Counted from the stretch's first letter, positions 56,838 to 64,000 are shown. The stretch: DNA of 64,000 nucleotides from Actinomadura sp. NAK00032 (GCF_013364275.1 NZ_CP054932.1:372001-436000); one strand, 5' to 3'. A program made the numbers and translations. Notes: a model not told the origin generated them from the letters alone.

Positions 56838-57938
56838 ATGGAGCCATGGCGGGTGACAGCAGTCGGGCTGCCTGACGGCCGACTGATTGAGGGTGGGATC
56901 GACCAGAACGGATGCTGGACTGATGCACCGCCCACCGGTGCCGAATGGCTGCCCGGACGTTACGCACTTGCCGGGCTGGTCGACGCGCACTGCCACCTGA
57001 GTATCGCGGCCGACGACGCAGCCCCCACCGGATCGCGCCCTCTCAGCCTGTCCCGGACCCGGCGGAACCTGCAGGCCGCCCAGCAGGCCGGGATCACGCT
57101 GGTGCGCGATATGGGCAGCCCTATGGTCAACTCCGGCGCCGTCACACTGCAACTGTCCAACGCGCGTGACGGTGCGGGGCTGCTGGCGGCCGGACGTTTC
57201 CTGGCCCCGCCCGGTGGTTATCTGGCCGGATTGTTCGAGCCGGTGACCGCCGAGGACCTCGTCCAGGCTGCCCGTGTCCAGGTCGCCGCGGGAACACAGT
57301 GGGTGAAGCTGATCGGGGACTTCCCCGACATTGACCACGGCGTCACCCGCCCCGACCAGGCCACGCCGAACTACCCGATCGAAGCGGTCCGGCGACTGGT
57401 GCGGGCAGTGCACGCCGAAGGAGCCCGCGTTGCCGCACATACCACCACCACCTGGGCTAGCGACCTGGTCGCAGCCGGGGTGGACTCCATCGAGCACGGG
57501 GATGCCCTCACCGGCGACGACCTGGAAGCACTGGCCGCACGCGGCGGCGCCTGGACCCCGACTCTTTGCGCGTCCCTGGCCCCGGCCCCTGCCGACGACC
57601 CCGGCCGCCGACGCCGTCTAGCTCAACGTCGCGAACGCCTTACGCACCTGCTCGCCGAGGCCGCTCGCCATCAGGTCACTGTCCTGGCCGGAACCGATGT
57701 CGTCGGTAACCTGCCCAACGAGGTTCGCCTGCTGACCGAACTGGGCCTCACCCCACAAGACGCACTAGCCGCCGCTAGCAGCAAGGCCCGCCGATACCTG
57801 CTACCCAACGACACCAACGGCGACTTCAACACTGGCGAACCCGCGAATCTGGTCACCTACCACCACGACCCCCGCAACGACCCCGACATCCTCGGCCACC
57901 CCGCCGCAACCTTTGCCGCTGGCCGCCGGATCCAGTGA
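56838..57938 (+). CDS. Metal-dependent amidohydrolase
   Basis: 366 residues of the amidohydrolase superfamily (TIM barrel). Metal ligands: VDAHCHLS (His51, His53), the carboxylated Lys in WVKLIGDF, His in VAAHTTTTW, His in SIEHGDAL and Asp in VLAGTDVVGN. The latter half resembles imidazolonepropionase- and prolidase-like members. Substrate unknown. ATG without ribosome binding site but with a -10 box 8 bases upstream, so translation is probably leaderless. No partner gene adjoins it, and its base composition is lower in GC than the core genes. Confidence 0.85.
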   Translation: MEPWRVTAVGLPDGRLIEGGIDQNGCWTDAPPTGAEWLPGRYALAGLVDAHCHLSIAADDAAPTGSRPLSLSRTRRNLQAAQQAGITLVRDMGSPMVNSGAVTLQLSNARDGAGLLAAGRFLAPPGGYLAGLFEPVTAEDLVQAARVQVAAGTQWVKLIGDFPDIDHGVTRPDQATPNYPIEAVRRLVRAVHAEGARVAAHTTTTWASDLVAAGVDSIEHGDALTGDDLEALAARGGAWTPTLCASLAPAPADDPGRRRRLAQRRERLTHLLAEAARHQVTVLAGTDVVGNLPNEVRLLTELGLTPQDALAAASSKARRYLLPNDTNGDFNTGEPANLVTYHHDPRNDPDILGHPAATFAAGRRIQ

Positions 57939-58044
57939 ACGACCTCTGAGGGAAGCCATAGAAGGCGACCGGTCACCCCAAAACTGGGATGAGAAGACGG
58001 ACTCTGAATCTGAGCGTGCCCGAAGCGGGGGCTTCGCAGCCCCC

Positions 58045-58126
58045 AGCCCCCCGCGGGCCGGTGCACTCGTTCGCGCGAAACGGTCTGTCACACATTGCAC
58101 GCCGTTCGCGCGAACGAGCACCCCGG
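58045..58126. repeat. Hairpin-bearing repeat, copy 1
   Basis: About 80 bases similar to 61577-61650. Contains CTCGTTCGCGCGAA (58066-58079) and TTCGCGCGAACGAG (58105-58118) as an inverted repeat, enclosing GTCTGTCACAC. The flanks (AGCCCCC..., ...GCACCCCGG) are also shared with copy 2. Confidence 0.7.
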
Positions 58127-58202
58127 AGCGTCGTGCGTCTGTGCGGGAGGGCGCCGGGTCAGGGGTGATGAACTCCCGTAGGCGGCATAGGTGGCGCGTA
58201 GG

Positions 58203-58460
58203 TCAAGGGTGCCGGCGGGAGGACAGGTTGGGTTTTGGCGATGATGTGTTCGCAGACGATGAGACGACGAGGAGCACGGCCAGGCCGAGGCCGACGATGA
58301 TCGGCGTGGCCAGCCACATCGCCCAGCCCATCCACGAGGCGAACGACCAAACCCAGAGCAGGCCGAACAGCGTCCCGAAGGTGATGACGACGAGGGCCAG
58401 GACGTAGAGCCACCGGACCAGGATCGGAGTCACGCGCCGTTCGAACTTCACATCGAGCAA
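58203..58460 (-). CDS. DUF4282 membrane protein, probably 5'-truncated
   Basis: 85 residues from a TTG at 58460, or fewer from the GTG at 58451. Two membrane helices with the family motif FERRVTPILVRWLYVLALV. In DUF4282 proteins the conserved part begins earlier with an F-x-A-L-x-D segment: here codons for SFIAALLD continue in frame upstream but no ATG or GTG precedes them before an in-frame stop at 58506. A Pro-rich segment in another frame further upstream looks like the usual disordered N-terminus. The neighbouring IS3-type element may have caused the damage. Possibly a pseudogene. Confidence 0.5.
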   Translation of the reverse strand: MLDVKFERRVTPILVRWLYVLALVVITFGTLFGLLWVWSFASWMGWAMWLATPIIVGLGLAVLLVVSSSANTSSPKPNLSSRRHP

Positions 58461-58677
58461 TGCGGCGATGAAGGAGTCACGGCGGGAGGTTGGCGGGGAG
58501 GCGGGTCATAGCGGTACGTCACCGCCCAAGATCATCGGGTCGGTGCCACATGGGTCAACTCGTCGTGACTCGCCCGCGTGGCAGCGGCGCGAGGCCCGTG
58601 CAGCCGAGCAGGTGGAGACCGCCGGTTCGGTGCAGGTCGGTAGGTGTCAAGTCAAACGGGACAGGGGCCAGTGATCG

Positions 58678-59718
58678 TTAGGCGGCCTGTTTCTCCTGGT
58701 CAGAGCTGCTCGGGTCGGTGGGGTCTTCGTCGGGTCGGTTGATCTGCGCGACTGTGGGGATCTTGGGCAGCGTGGGCGGCTGGGTGAACCGTCGCGGGTT
58801 GGCCGCGCGGAACGCTGCGATCGTGGCGGCTCGGTTGTGCTGGATCGCCTGTGCGGTGCCGATATGCATGGTGAACGGCGTGTGGAGCCCGATCCCGGCG
58901 TGGTAATGCCGGTGATTGTAGTAGTCGAAGAAATGGTGGCAGAACGTCTCGGCCTCGTCGAGCGAGGTGAACCTGGCAGGGAACACCGGGCAGTACTTCA
59001 AGGTTTTGAACTGCGCCTCGCTGTAGGGGTTGTCGTTGCTCACCTTCGGGTGGGAGTGGGACTTGATGATGTCCAGGTCTGCCAGTAGTGCCGTCACCGG
59101 CTTGGAGGTCATCGAGGTCCCGTTGTCGGAATGGATGGTGCCGGGCACGATCCCGCCGTTGGCGGCGAACGAGTTCTGCATGAACTGCTCGGCCAGCTCA
59201 CCTGACTCGCGCAGGTGGATCTCCCAGTGCACGACGTAGCGGGAGAAGATGTCGAGCATCACATACAGGTCATAGAACTGGCGTGGCCCCGGACCTGGCA
59301 GTTTCGTGATATCCCAACTCCATATCTGGTTGGGGGCGTGCGCGGCCAGATACGGTTTGGTGCGCGCCTGGTGCCGGGCGTGGGCGCGCCGCTCCCGGAC
59401 CTGGTCACGCCTGCGTAGTTCCCGGTACATCGTCGACACCGACGCCAGGTACACCCCCTCGTCCAGCAGCGCAGCCCACACCTGTCGGGGTGCCTTGTCG
59501 GCGAACCGGTCGCTGTTGAGCATCTCGACCAGTTCGGCCCGTTCGCTCTCGCTCAGCGCGTTCGGCGGCGCCGGCCGCTCCGCCGGCTCACTGTTTCCCG
59601 GCGCCGGGTTCCGCCGTCGGTAGAAACTGCTGCGCGGCACACCCGACAATGCGCACGCGAAGCGAATCGGCAGATGCTCGACCAGCAGGGAAAGGGTTTC
59701 GTGGCGGCAGCGGGTCAC
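58678..59718 (-). CDS. IS3-family transposase OrfB (DDE integrase domain)
   Basis: 346 residues. HTH_21 region (FACALSGVPRSSFYRRR) followed by an rve integrase core: Asp136 in IWSWDITKL, Asp198 in TIHSDNGTSM and Glu234 in YSEAQFKTLK, the DDE set. It performs strand cleavage and transfer. Start GTG at 59718 overlaps the stop of orfA (GTGA), so the second product arises from coupling, or from frameshifting as in most IS3 elements. Confidence 0.93.
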   Translation of the reverse strand: MTRCRHETLSLLVEHLPIRFACALSGVPRSSFYRRRNPAPGNSEPAERPAPPNALSESERAELVEMLNSDRFADKAPRQVWAALLDEGVYLASVSTMYRELRRRDQVRERRAHARHQARTKPYLAAHAPNQIWSWDITKLPGPGPRQFYDLYVMLDIFSRYVVHWEIHLRESGELAEQFMQNSFAANGGIVPGTIHSDNGTSMTSKPVTALLADLDIIKSHSHPKVSNDNPYSEAQFKTLKYCPVFPARFTSLDEAETFCHHFFDYYNHRHYHAGIGLHTPFTMHIGTAQAIQHNRAATIAAFRAANPRRFTQPPTLPKIPTVAQINRPDEDPTDPSSSDQEKQAA

Positions 59719-60140
59719 GAATTCTCGGTGTCCGCGCTCTCGGACATTGTTTCCAAGAGCGCGATACCTTTTCCCATGATGTCCAGGGCGGCCTCGGTCT
59801 GCTTGAGTTTTCTGGCCATGGCGGCGTTCTGCCGCTCCAGCCGCGCCTTCTCCTTGCGCAACTGCTCCAACTCGGCCTGCTCCGGCGTCTTCTCCTTCTT
59901 GGCGGCCGGGCGGCTCGTTCCCGCAGCGGTCAGTTCACCGGCGTCGCGCTGCCGGCGCCACAGTTGAACGCTGGACTCATAAAGTCCCTCACGGCGCAGC
60001 AGTGCGCCCTTGTCGCCATGCTCGGCCGCGTCGTACTCCTCGACCATCCGCAACTTGTAGGCGGCACTGAAGGTCCGCCGCTTGGGCCGGCCGGTCCGCG
60101 GCCCGTCACCGGAAGGAAGATCGTGGCTGGTCATCGTCAC
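59715..60140 (-). CDS. IS3-family transposase OrfA
   Basis: 141 residues. HTH (TFSAAYKLRMVEEYDAAEHG, LLRREGLYESSVQLWRRQRD) and a leucine-zipper-like C-terminus (ELEQLRKEKARLERQNAAMA), as expected for OrfA, which binds the IS ends and regulates transposition. Overlaps orfB by 4 bases. Confidence 0.93.
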   Translation of the reverse strand: MTMTSHDLPSGDGPRTGRPKRRTFSAAYKLRMVEEYDAAEHGDKGALLRREGLYESSVQLWRRQRDAGELTAAGTSRPAAKKEKTPEQAELEQLRKEKARLERQNAAMARKLKQTEAALDIMGKGIALLETMSESADTENS

Positions 60141-60241
60141 TCTGCTCAGTACCCGTTCTCGCCCTGTCTACATCAGCTAGGGAACTTCATCCCCTCGTGT
60201 CCCATCTGAGCCTGACACAGAGGGGGTCAGCGAGGTGAGCG

Positions 60242-60263
60242 GCGTGCAATTAGCGTGCAATTA
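60242..60263. repeat. Tandem 11-bp arm-type repeats at the right end of element 1
   Basis: GCGTGCAATTA occurs twice in tandem (60242-60252, 60253-60263), about 86 bases before attR. Similar paired units at 60462-60483 flank the integrase stop of element 2, so they are likely integrase or excisionase binding sites. Confidence 0.65.
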
Positions 60264-60348
60264 GGCAGGGTGATCAAGGGGCAGTCACGGTCACTTGCGG
60301 TACGAGCGGAGGCCAGGTCAGCCGCTATGACGGCCCGGATCGGTTTGA

Positions 60349-60392
60349 TTCCCAAGCTGACAGCGCGGGTTCGATTCCCGTCACCCGCTCCA
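60349..60392 (+). other. Right attachment repeat (attR of element 1, border of element 2)
   Basis: An exact 44-bp copy of the 3' end of tRNA-Gly (52175-52218), without the 5' half, so it is not a working tRNA. It marks the right end of element 1 and is followed by a diverged copy of the tRNA terminator. Confidence 0.88.
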
Positions 60393-60397
60393 CGACG

Positions 60398-60437
60398 AAG
60401 GCCCAGGCCAGGGGCATGCTCCCCGATCCTGGGCCTT
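60398..60437 (+). terminator. Diverged copy of the tRNA-Gly terminator
   Basis: AAGGCCCAGG ... CCTGGGCCTT forms a hairpin similar to 52225-52263. Its presence beyond the att core shows that the duplicated segment is longer than the exact repeat. Confidence 0.65.
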
Positions 60438-60461
60438 GATCGATTTTCGGCGCCATCAGCG

Positions 60462-60483
60462 GCGGGCCGTTAGCGGGCCATTA
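60462..60483. repeat. Tandem 11-bp arm-type repeats at the left end of element 2
   Basis: GCGGGCCGTTA followed by GCGGGCCATTA, overlapping the integrase-2 stop codon. They match the GCGTGCAATTA pair (60242-60263) in layout and in most positions. Confidence 0.6.
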
Positions 60484-60750
60484 GGCCACCGGCACTAGTG
60501 TCCCGGTCGCCCTGCCGTCATCTTCGTCGTCCTGGTCGTGCTCCCCCCGGACGAGGGCATCAAGGCCATCGGCGATGATGCGGTCACTCTTGGCCGACCT
60601 GTGTTGGTAGCGCAGCGCTGCCCGCTCGTTGTCGTGCGCCATCCGTGCCATCAGGTTCTTGGTCGAGACGCCGATGTCGGCCGCGAGCTGGTTACCGGTG
60701 TGCCGAAGGTCATGGAAGGGCAGCTTCTCGACGTCGAGTGCCTTCACTAT
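60481..60750 (-). pseudogene. Tyrosine-integrase C-terminus of element 2 (5'-truncated)
   Basis: About 89 residues: KALDVEKLPFHDLRHTGNQL, then MARMAHDNERAALRYQHRS and a C-terminal GTLVPVA. The Arg and His of HDLRH, the second His and the catalytic Tyr of RYQH are kept, but everything upstream (the first catalytic Arg, the core- and arm-binding domains) is absent. It is clearly homologous to the remnant at 52299-52700, down to the LVPV end. It reads toward the att repeat as element 1 does. Not functional. Confidence 0.85.
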
Positions 60751-60836
60751 GCGCCGCCTGTTCTGGCCTGTGCCGCCGTGTGCGCCCGCAGCGCCCAGCA
60801 GCGGGGATGGCAGGCAACACGGCTGCGGGTGCGGTG

Positions 60837-61487
60837 TTACTCGTCCAGTCCTGTTTCGCCGCGTTGTGAGCGAGAGAGAAGACGCAGAGCCAGTATGGTC
60901 TGCCAGGACCATGCCGTTGTTAGGGCAATGCGTTGGAACAATCCGGCCACGTCGCCTAGCTTTCCCGTCTGGCCGAAGGCAGCGCTGGAGACGAGCATGG
61001 TGGCGGCGAAGCCGACGCCGCTGAGGACGCAGTAGAGCCGCCATCGAGTTGAACCCTGGCAGGCGAATGCGAAGCATGCCGCGGTGAGCATGGCGAATCC
61101 GGTCAGCGAGACGTAATCGTGAAGGGCGCCATGCGTGGTGGCGCTTGGGATCCGGTCGGGGGTACCGGCCGGGTAGCCCCCGACCGGATCGGTCACGAAG
61201 ATGCCCGCGCCGAGCAGTGCGGCTCCCCAGAGGCCGATCAGAAGCGGTTTCCAGGTCGAGCGCGTGGACACGTGGCGCACGCCGGCGGCGAACACGATTG
61301 TGAGCGTGGCGGCGACAAAGAAGTTGAGGGTCTGCATCCAGCCGTAACTCTCGAGGGCAAGTGAGCTGACGGGATGGCGCAGCGGGTCGTAACCCGCGCG
61401 AGTGGCGCCTTCGGCGGTGTAGGCGAGTGTGAAGAGGGGGCCTGCGATTGCTCCGCACAACAATGACGCCCGTGATCGGATTATCAT
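60837..61487 (-). CDS. DUF998-family membrane protein
   Basis: 216 residues with about six membrane helices; LLCGAIAGPLFTLAYTAEG, then HPVSSLALESYGWMQTLNF is the DUF998 signature. Function unknown; members are often repressed by an adjacent TetR protein. The ATG at 61487 directly follows two copies of a palindrome (61491-61534), but no regulator gene is adjacent. It interrupts or replaced the 5' part of integrase 2. Confidence 0.8.
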   Translation of the reverse strand: MIIRSRASLLCGAIAGPLFTLAYTAEGATRAGYDPLRHPVSSLALESYGWMQTLNFFVAATLTIVFAAGVRHVSTRSTWKPLLIGLWGAALLGAGIFVTDPVGGYPAGTPDRIPSATTHGALHDYVSLTGFAMLTAACFAFACQGSTRWRLYCVLSGVGFAATMLVSSAAFGQTGKLGDVAGLFQRIALTTAWSWQTILALRLLSRSQRGETGLDE

Positions 61488-61490
61488 GAT

Positions 61491-61534
61491 GTCAACGTAG
61501 GTTGACGACGTAGCGAGTGTCAACCTGCGTTGAC
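61491..61534. promoter_or_regulatory. Two operator palindromes upstream of the DUF998 gene
   Basis: GTCAAC-GTAG-GTTGAC (61491-61506) and GTCAAC-CTGC-GTTGAC (61519-61534): identical 6-bp arms, 28 bases between centres. The layout of a repressor binding two sites, but the repressor gene is missing nearby. Confidence 0.78.
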
Positions 61535-61576
61535 GCAACGCTCGAGCGTGCCTGACCGGGGAACCCGTGGTCACCC

Positions 61577-61650
61577 AGCCCCCGGGGGGCCGGGGCACTC
61601 GTTCGCACGAGAGGGTCTGTCACACCTTGCGCGCCGTCGAGCACCCCGGG
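61577..61650. repeat. Hairpin-bearing repeat, copy 2
   Basis: Similar to 58045-58126 along its length (AGCCCCC, GCACTCGTTCGC, GGGTCTGTCACAC, TTGCGCGCCGT, CGAGCACCCCGG), with a short internal deletion. Copy 1 lies in element 1 and copy 2 in element 2. Confidence 0.65.
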
Positions 61651-61893
61651 CCGGCCGACGCGGAGTGCTCCGCTTGCTGACGCGAGTGACTAACGGCGGC
61701 TCTGGACGGCATGGATGAGTAGATTGGGGTGTTGGATCCCTGACCCGGGGCACGGGCGTTCCGGGGCTTGGAGGTAAGCCTCGGCTGAACGGGCTTTCGG
61801 GGCATTGCTTAACGCGATGGTCCGCTTTGCGACCTCCGTTGTGCTGTCCCTCACCTGACACGGTTGTCGGAGCCGGGCTCTAGGGTGGCCCGC

Positions 61894-63105
61894 ATGGCGA
61901 CGTTCCGGTCCAGTTTCACCCTTCTGTGCATGGTCGAAGCAGCACGGGAGCTTACTGAGAACGCGGCCGTGCGGAATCGCATCGAGGCGGTATTGCGCAT
62001 TATGGGGAGCCTCGGCGGCACATACGGCAAGGGCAAGCCGTTGGTGAATGCCCTGGAGGATGTGGCCCAAGAGGCTATCCTCCATGAGGACTTGGTACTT
62101 GCTCAGCGCTTCCAGCGTTTCGCTGCCTACGCCCGGGGCGAATTGTTCCTCGAGATTCTGGAGAACTATTACGACGAGGAAGCGCGGCAGCGTAGCGAGG
62201 AGGGCCTGCGGCGGATGGCTGCATTAGGGGCCGAGCGAGCGGTCGCGGCCCTTGACGTCTTGTGCCGGGACAAGCGCGATGCCACCGCCGTCGACGCCCG
62301 CGACTTGTTCCGTGGCATCGCTCGATCTGCCGACCACCTTGGCATCGGAGCAGGTGAGGGCGGAATCCGGCTCTCCAGTCGGCAGACGAGGCGGCTCCAG
62401 CAGTACGGGCATATGGAATTGGTCCTCCGGGGCCTGCCCGGGCCGACCTCCGCCGAGGCCGCGCAACTGATGAGCGACGTCCTAGCGGACGTGGACACGG
62501 GGCTGCTGGCCCAGCTTCTGGAGCTAAGGGCCCGGCAAGCCGGCCTCGCCGCTCTGCGCGCCGCGGTGGATGATCCGGACAGCTCGGAAAACACCCTTCA
62601 CGCCTGCCTGAAGAACCAGGAATGGATCTTCGGTGGGGCCTATGTGACCGAACTGGCCCGTCGACAGTACACGTCGGACACCATCCTCGACATTCCGCTG
62701 CTGCGCGGCGACGGATCCCTGCACGTGGTGGAACTCAAACGCGCCAACATCAAGGATCTGGTCATTCGGCGCAGCGGGCATCTCATGCTGGGCGCTCCAC
62801 CGCATCACGCGGTCTCCCAGGCCCAGAACTACCTCCGGAGCATGGACGAGAACCGCCAGGCCATCCTCGCGCATCACGGTGTTGATGCCCGCAGAGCCTC
62901 GGCAACGGTCGTGATCGGACACCCGCGGTATGTGATCCGGAACATCACGTCCCAGGAAGTCGCGGAAACGCTTCGCACATACAACACGCATACGGCACGG
63001 ATAGAAGTGATCACCTACGAGACGCTGCTGGAGTCGGCTACGCGGATGCTGGCCCTCTCCTCAAGCTGGCAGGATTCCGCACCAGAGGAAGAGCCCGAGG
63101 CGTGA
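61894..63105 (+). CDS. Shedu-like (SduA, DUF4263) anti-phage nuclease
   Basis: 403 residues. The C-terminal half has the DUF4263 pattern: LKNQEWIFGGAY (Trp244), ILDIPLLRGDG (Asp266), LHVVELKRAN (Glu280, Lys282) and the downstream SQAQNYLRSM (Gln309). This is the PD-(D/E)XK catalytic set of the Shedu defence nuclease. The N-terminal 230 residues are helical, with no family match, and probably form the sensing or regulatory part, as in Shedu proteins. The ATG at 61894 has TAGGGT 7 bases upstream, so leaderless translation is likely. Its stop overlaps the next gene (GTGA). Confidence 0.85.
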   Translation: MATFRSSFTLLCMVEAARELTENAAVRNRIEAVLRIMGSLGGTYGKGKPLVNALEDVAQEAILHEDLVLAQRFQRFAAYARGELFLEILENYYDEEARQRSEEGLRRMAALGAERAVAALDVLCRDKRDATAVDARDLFRGIARSADHLGIGAGEGGIRLSSRQTRRLQQYGHMELVLRGLPGPTSAEAAQLMSDVLADVDTGLLAQLLELRARQAGLAALRAAVDDPDSSENTLHACLKNQEWIFGGAYVTELARRQYTSDTILDIPLLRGDGSLHVVELKRANIKDLVIRRSGHLMLGAPPHHAVSQAQNYLRSMDENRQAILAHHGVDARRASATVVIGHPRYVIRNITSQEVAETLRTYNTHTARIEVITYETLLESATRMLALSSSWQDSAPEEEPEA

Positions 63106-63422
63106 ACGATACTCCTCCGATCAGAGAACTCCTGTCCCGTCTGTGTGGTGGCGAGATCACCGCCAAGGACTACGTCGGCTACTTTCTGAACGAGTACGGG
63201 GAGGAACTCGTCTTTGCTCAGCGCGGGGGCGAGAAGACCGCTCGGCTCTGGCACAGCGATGCGGGCTGGCAGGTGATCCGCGTCGGAGACCACTCGATCA
63301 GGGTCGACGGTCCCTTGGAAGGGGTGATCACTGTTGAAGATCTGATCATCCACCGCGCGGAGGCCACATGGCTGTCGTCATGCTTGTCCGCGTCCCGCCA
63401 CCTACGCCCAGGACAGTCCTGA
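63102..63422 (+). CDS. Small protein coupled to the Shedu-like nuclease
   Basis: 106 residues, GTG at 63102 overlapping the stop of the nuclease gene by 4 bases. Not recognised. Segments: IRELLSRLCGGEITAKDYVG, FLNEYGEELVFAQRGG and GWQVIRVGDHSIRVDGPLEG, a helix followed by a beta-rich half. Soluble. Strict coupling suggests it acts with the nuclease, as a partner, immunity protein or sensor, which would be new since Shedu is described as a single-gene system. Its last 20 residues are Ser/Arg-rich. Confidence 0.6.
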   Translation: MNDTPPIRELLSRLCGGEITAKDYVGYFLNEYGEELVFAQRGGEKTARLWHSDAGWQVIRVGDHSIRVDGPLEGVITVEDLIIHRAEATWLSSCLSASRHLRPGQS

Positions 63423-63425
63423 CCG

Positions 63426-63630
63426 CCCCTTCGACCACGCCACGGTCGGCCGGTCGCACTCGTCGAGCTGGGTAACTCTGCGCGCCGGCGGCCACTCGCC
63501 CGTCCGATCCCAGCCAGGTAATCGGCGGAGGCGAAGACGGAGATGTCGCCGCCGGTAGCAGCGAGAACTCGGCGCCGAGCAGCGTGCCGATGCCGATGCC
63601 GAGCCGGGCATGCTGTGACCACTTCGGTCA
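63426..63630 (-). pseudogene. IS110-family transposase remnant
   Basis: On the minus strand GIGIGTLLGAEFS and AATGGDISVFASADYLAGIG lie in two different frames; together they resemble the C-terminal transposase_20 domain of IS110/IS116 elements (GIG-x-L-L-A-E-x, FxSADxLA). No start, no RuvC-like domain and a frameshift in the middle, so this is decayed. It closes the 300-base gap between the small protein and the Nudix gene. Confidence 0.55.
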
Positions 63631-63722
63631 ACCCGTGACGGCTGCTCAGGTCGTGAAAGCCTCACGCTGAGCCGCCTATCGCCTTCCTCGCCGCCGGGGT
63701 CCGTTCAGGGCCAAGCGTTACG

Positions 63723-64000
63723 ATGCGCGGATCTTGGACATTGGGACAATGGCCGGTAGGGGGTCGGGATGAGCTTCCGGCTGGCGCGTACGCCGTGTGC
63801 ATAGAGGACGGCCGGGTGCTGCTTGCCCGTTATGTATCACCGAAGGGCGAGAGTAACTGGACCCTTCCGGGCGGCAAGGTCGAGCAGGCGGAGGATCCGT
63901 TCGATGCGGTGATCCGGGAGGTCGCCGAAGAGACCGGCTACGATGCGGCGGTCGAGCGCCTGCTGGGCGTGGACTCCAGGGTGATCCCTGCGGCCGCCGC
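63723..64000 (+). CDS. Nudix hydrolase (5' part, runs off the window)
   Basis: The first 92 residues are visible, from an ATG at 63723 to the edge. The Nudix box GGKVEQAEDPFDAVIREVAE followed by ETGYD fits GX5EX7REUXEEXGU. Nudix enzymes hydrolyse nucleoside diphosphates linked to other groups. Nudix genes recur on actinomycete integrative elements near the regulator pra/kor region, so this fits the second element. No clear ribosome binding site. Confidence 0.85.
   Translation, partial: MRGSWTLGQWPVGGRDELPAGAYAVCIEDGRVLLARYVSPKGESNWTLPGGKVEQAEDPFDAVIREVAEETGYDAAVERLLGVDSRVIPAAA

Larger units (their letters stand above)
58644..60218 (-). mobile_element. IS3-family insertion sequence
   Basis: About 1575 bp holding orfA and orfB. 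Imperfect terminal inverted repeats: left end reads GTGTCAAGTCAAACGGGACA and the right end, reverse-complemented, GTGTCAGGCTCAGATGGGAC. No target duplication could be identified with confidence. Both open reading frames appear intact, so the element may still be active. It lies near the right end of element 1. Confidence 0.85.

Noticed and set aside
60349..60392. A second tRNA-Gly
   Set aside because: Only the 3' half is present; the acceptor 5' strand and D arm are missing, so it is an att repeat.
63402..63665. An 87-residue minus-strand frame
   Set aside because: Part of the frameshifted IS110 remnant; not an intact gene.

Overview
The window is chromosomal DNA of a high-GC actinomycete. 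Evidence: codons end mostly in G or C, GTG starts and 4-nt ATGA/GTGA stop-start overlaps are common, the dnaK-grpE-dnaJ-hspR heat-shock operon has a HAIR operator, and there are SARP, roadblock, TIGR03086 and CU044_5270-type families. Gene content resembles Actinomadura and relatives (Thermomonosporaceae); that placement is inferred from content, not from a marker gene.

Core chromosome (1-52.2 kb). After a partial alpha/beta hydrolase come a TPR protein, a NYN-domain protein and a PhoD-type phosphatase. Bases 4.5-9.5 kb form an amide-utilisation regulon: fmdB-amiS-fmdA, a MetX-like esterase, an AmiC-like cytoplasmic sensor and a MarR regulator; two promoters carry the same inverted repeat. 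A roadblock/LC7 cluster (10.7-12.7 kb) is followed by a translationally coupled LPMO and DUF305 lipoprotein, then dnaK-grpE-dnaJ-hspR-clpB (14.3-21.2 kb). Next are a hypothetical protein, an HTH-TM protein with a glycosidase-like domain lacking both catalytic glutamates, an ABC transporter fused by overlaps to a two-component system, a large S8 protease, two tandem sigma-factor/CU044_5270-type pairs, a TetR-MFS pair with three operator copies, a two-domain 3-hydroxyacyl-CoA dehydrogenase divergent from a thiolase, a DUF2182/DUF1326 pair, a DinB-like protein, a membrane Fe-S reductase, a SARP-like regulator with membrane segments and a C-terminal HhH domain, a lipoprotein, a ZIP transporter, a glycine-betaine ABC operon and dcd.

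Accessory region (52.2 kb to the end). tRNA-Gly(CCC) at 52145 is the attachment site of an island. A 44-bp copy of its 3' end recurs at 60349-60392, so the first element spans about 52219-60392. It carries a decayed integrase, five tightly packed small genes, a divergent regulator with an apparent frameshift in a C8 run, a zinc-metallopeptidase-like gene, an amidohydrolase, a possibly truncated DUF4282 gene and an IS3-family element. A second, tandem element starts at 60392: a truncated integrase, a DUF998 membrane protein with two orphan operators, a Shedu-like (DUF4263) nuclease translationally coupled to an undescribed small gene, an IS110 remnant, and a Nudix hydrolase that runs off the end. 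No intact integrase, replication or transfer gene is visible, so both elements look immobilised. The Shedu pair is the most promising candidate for an uncharacterised system.
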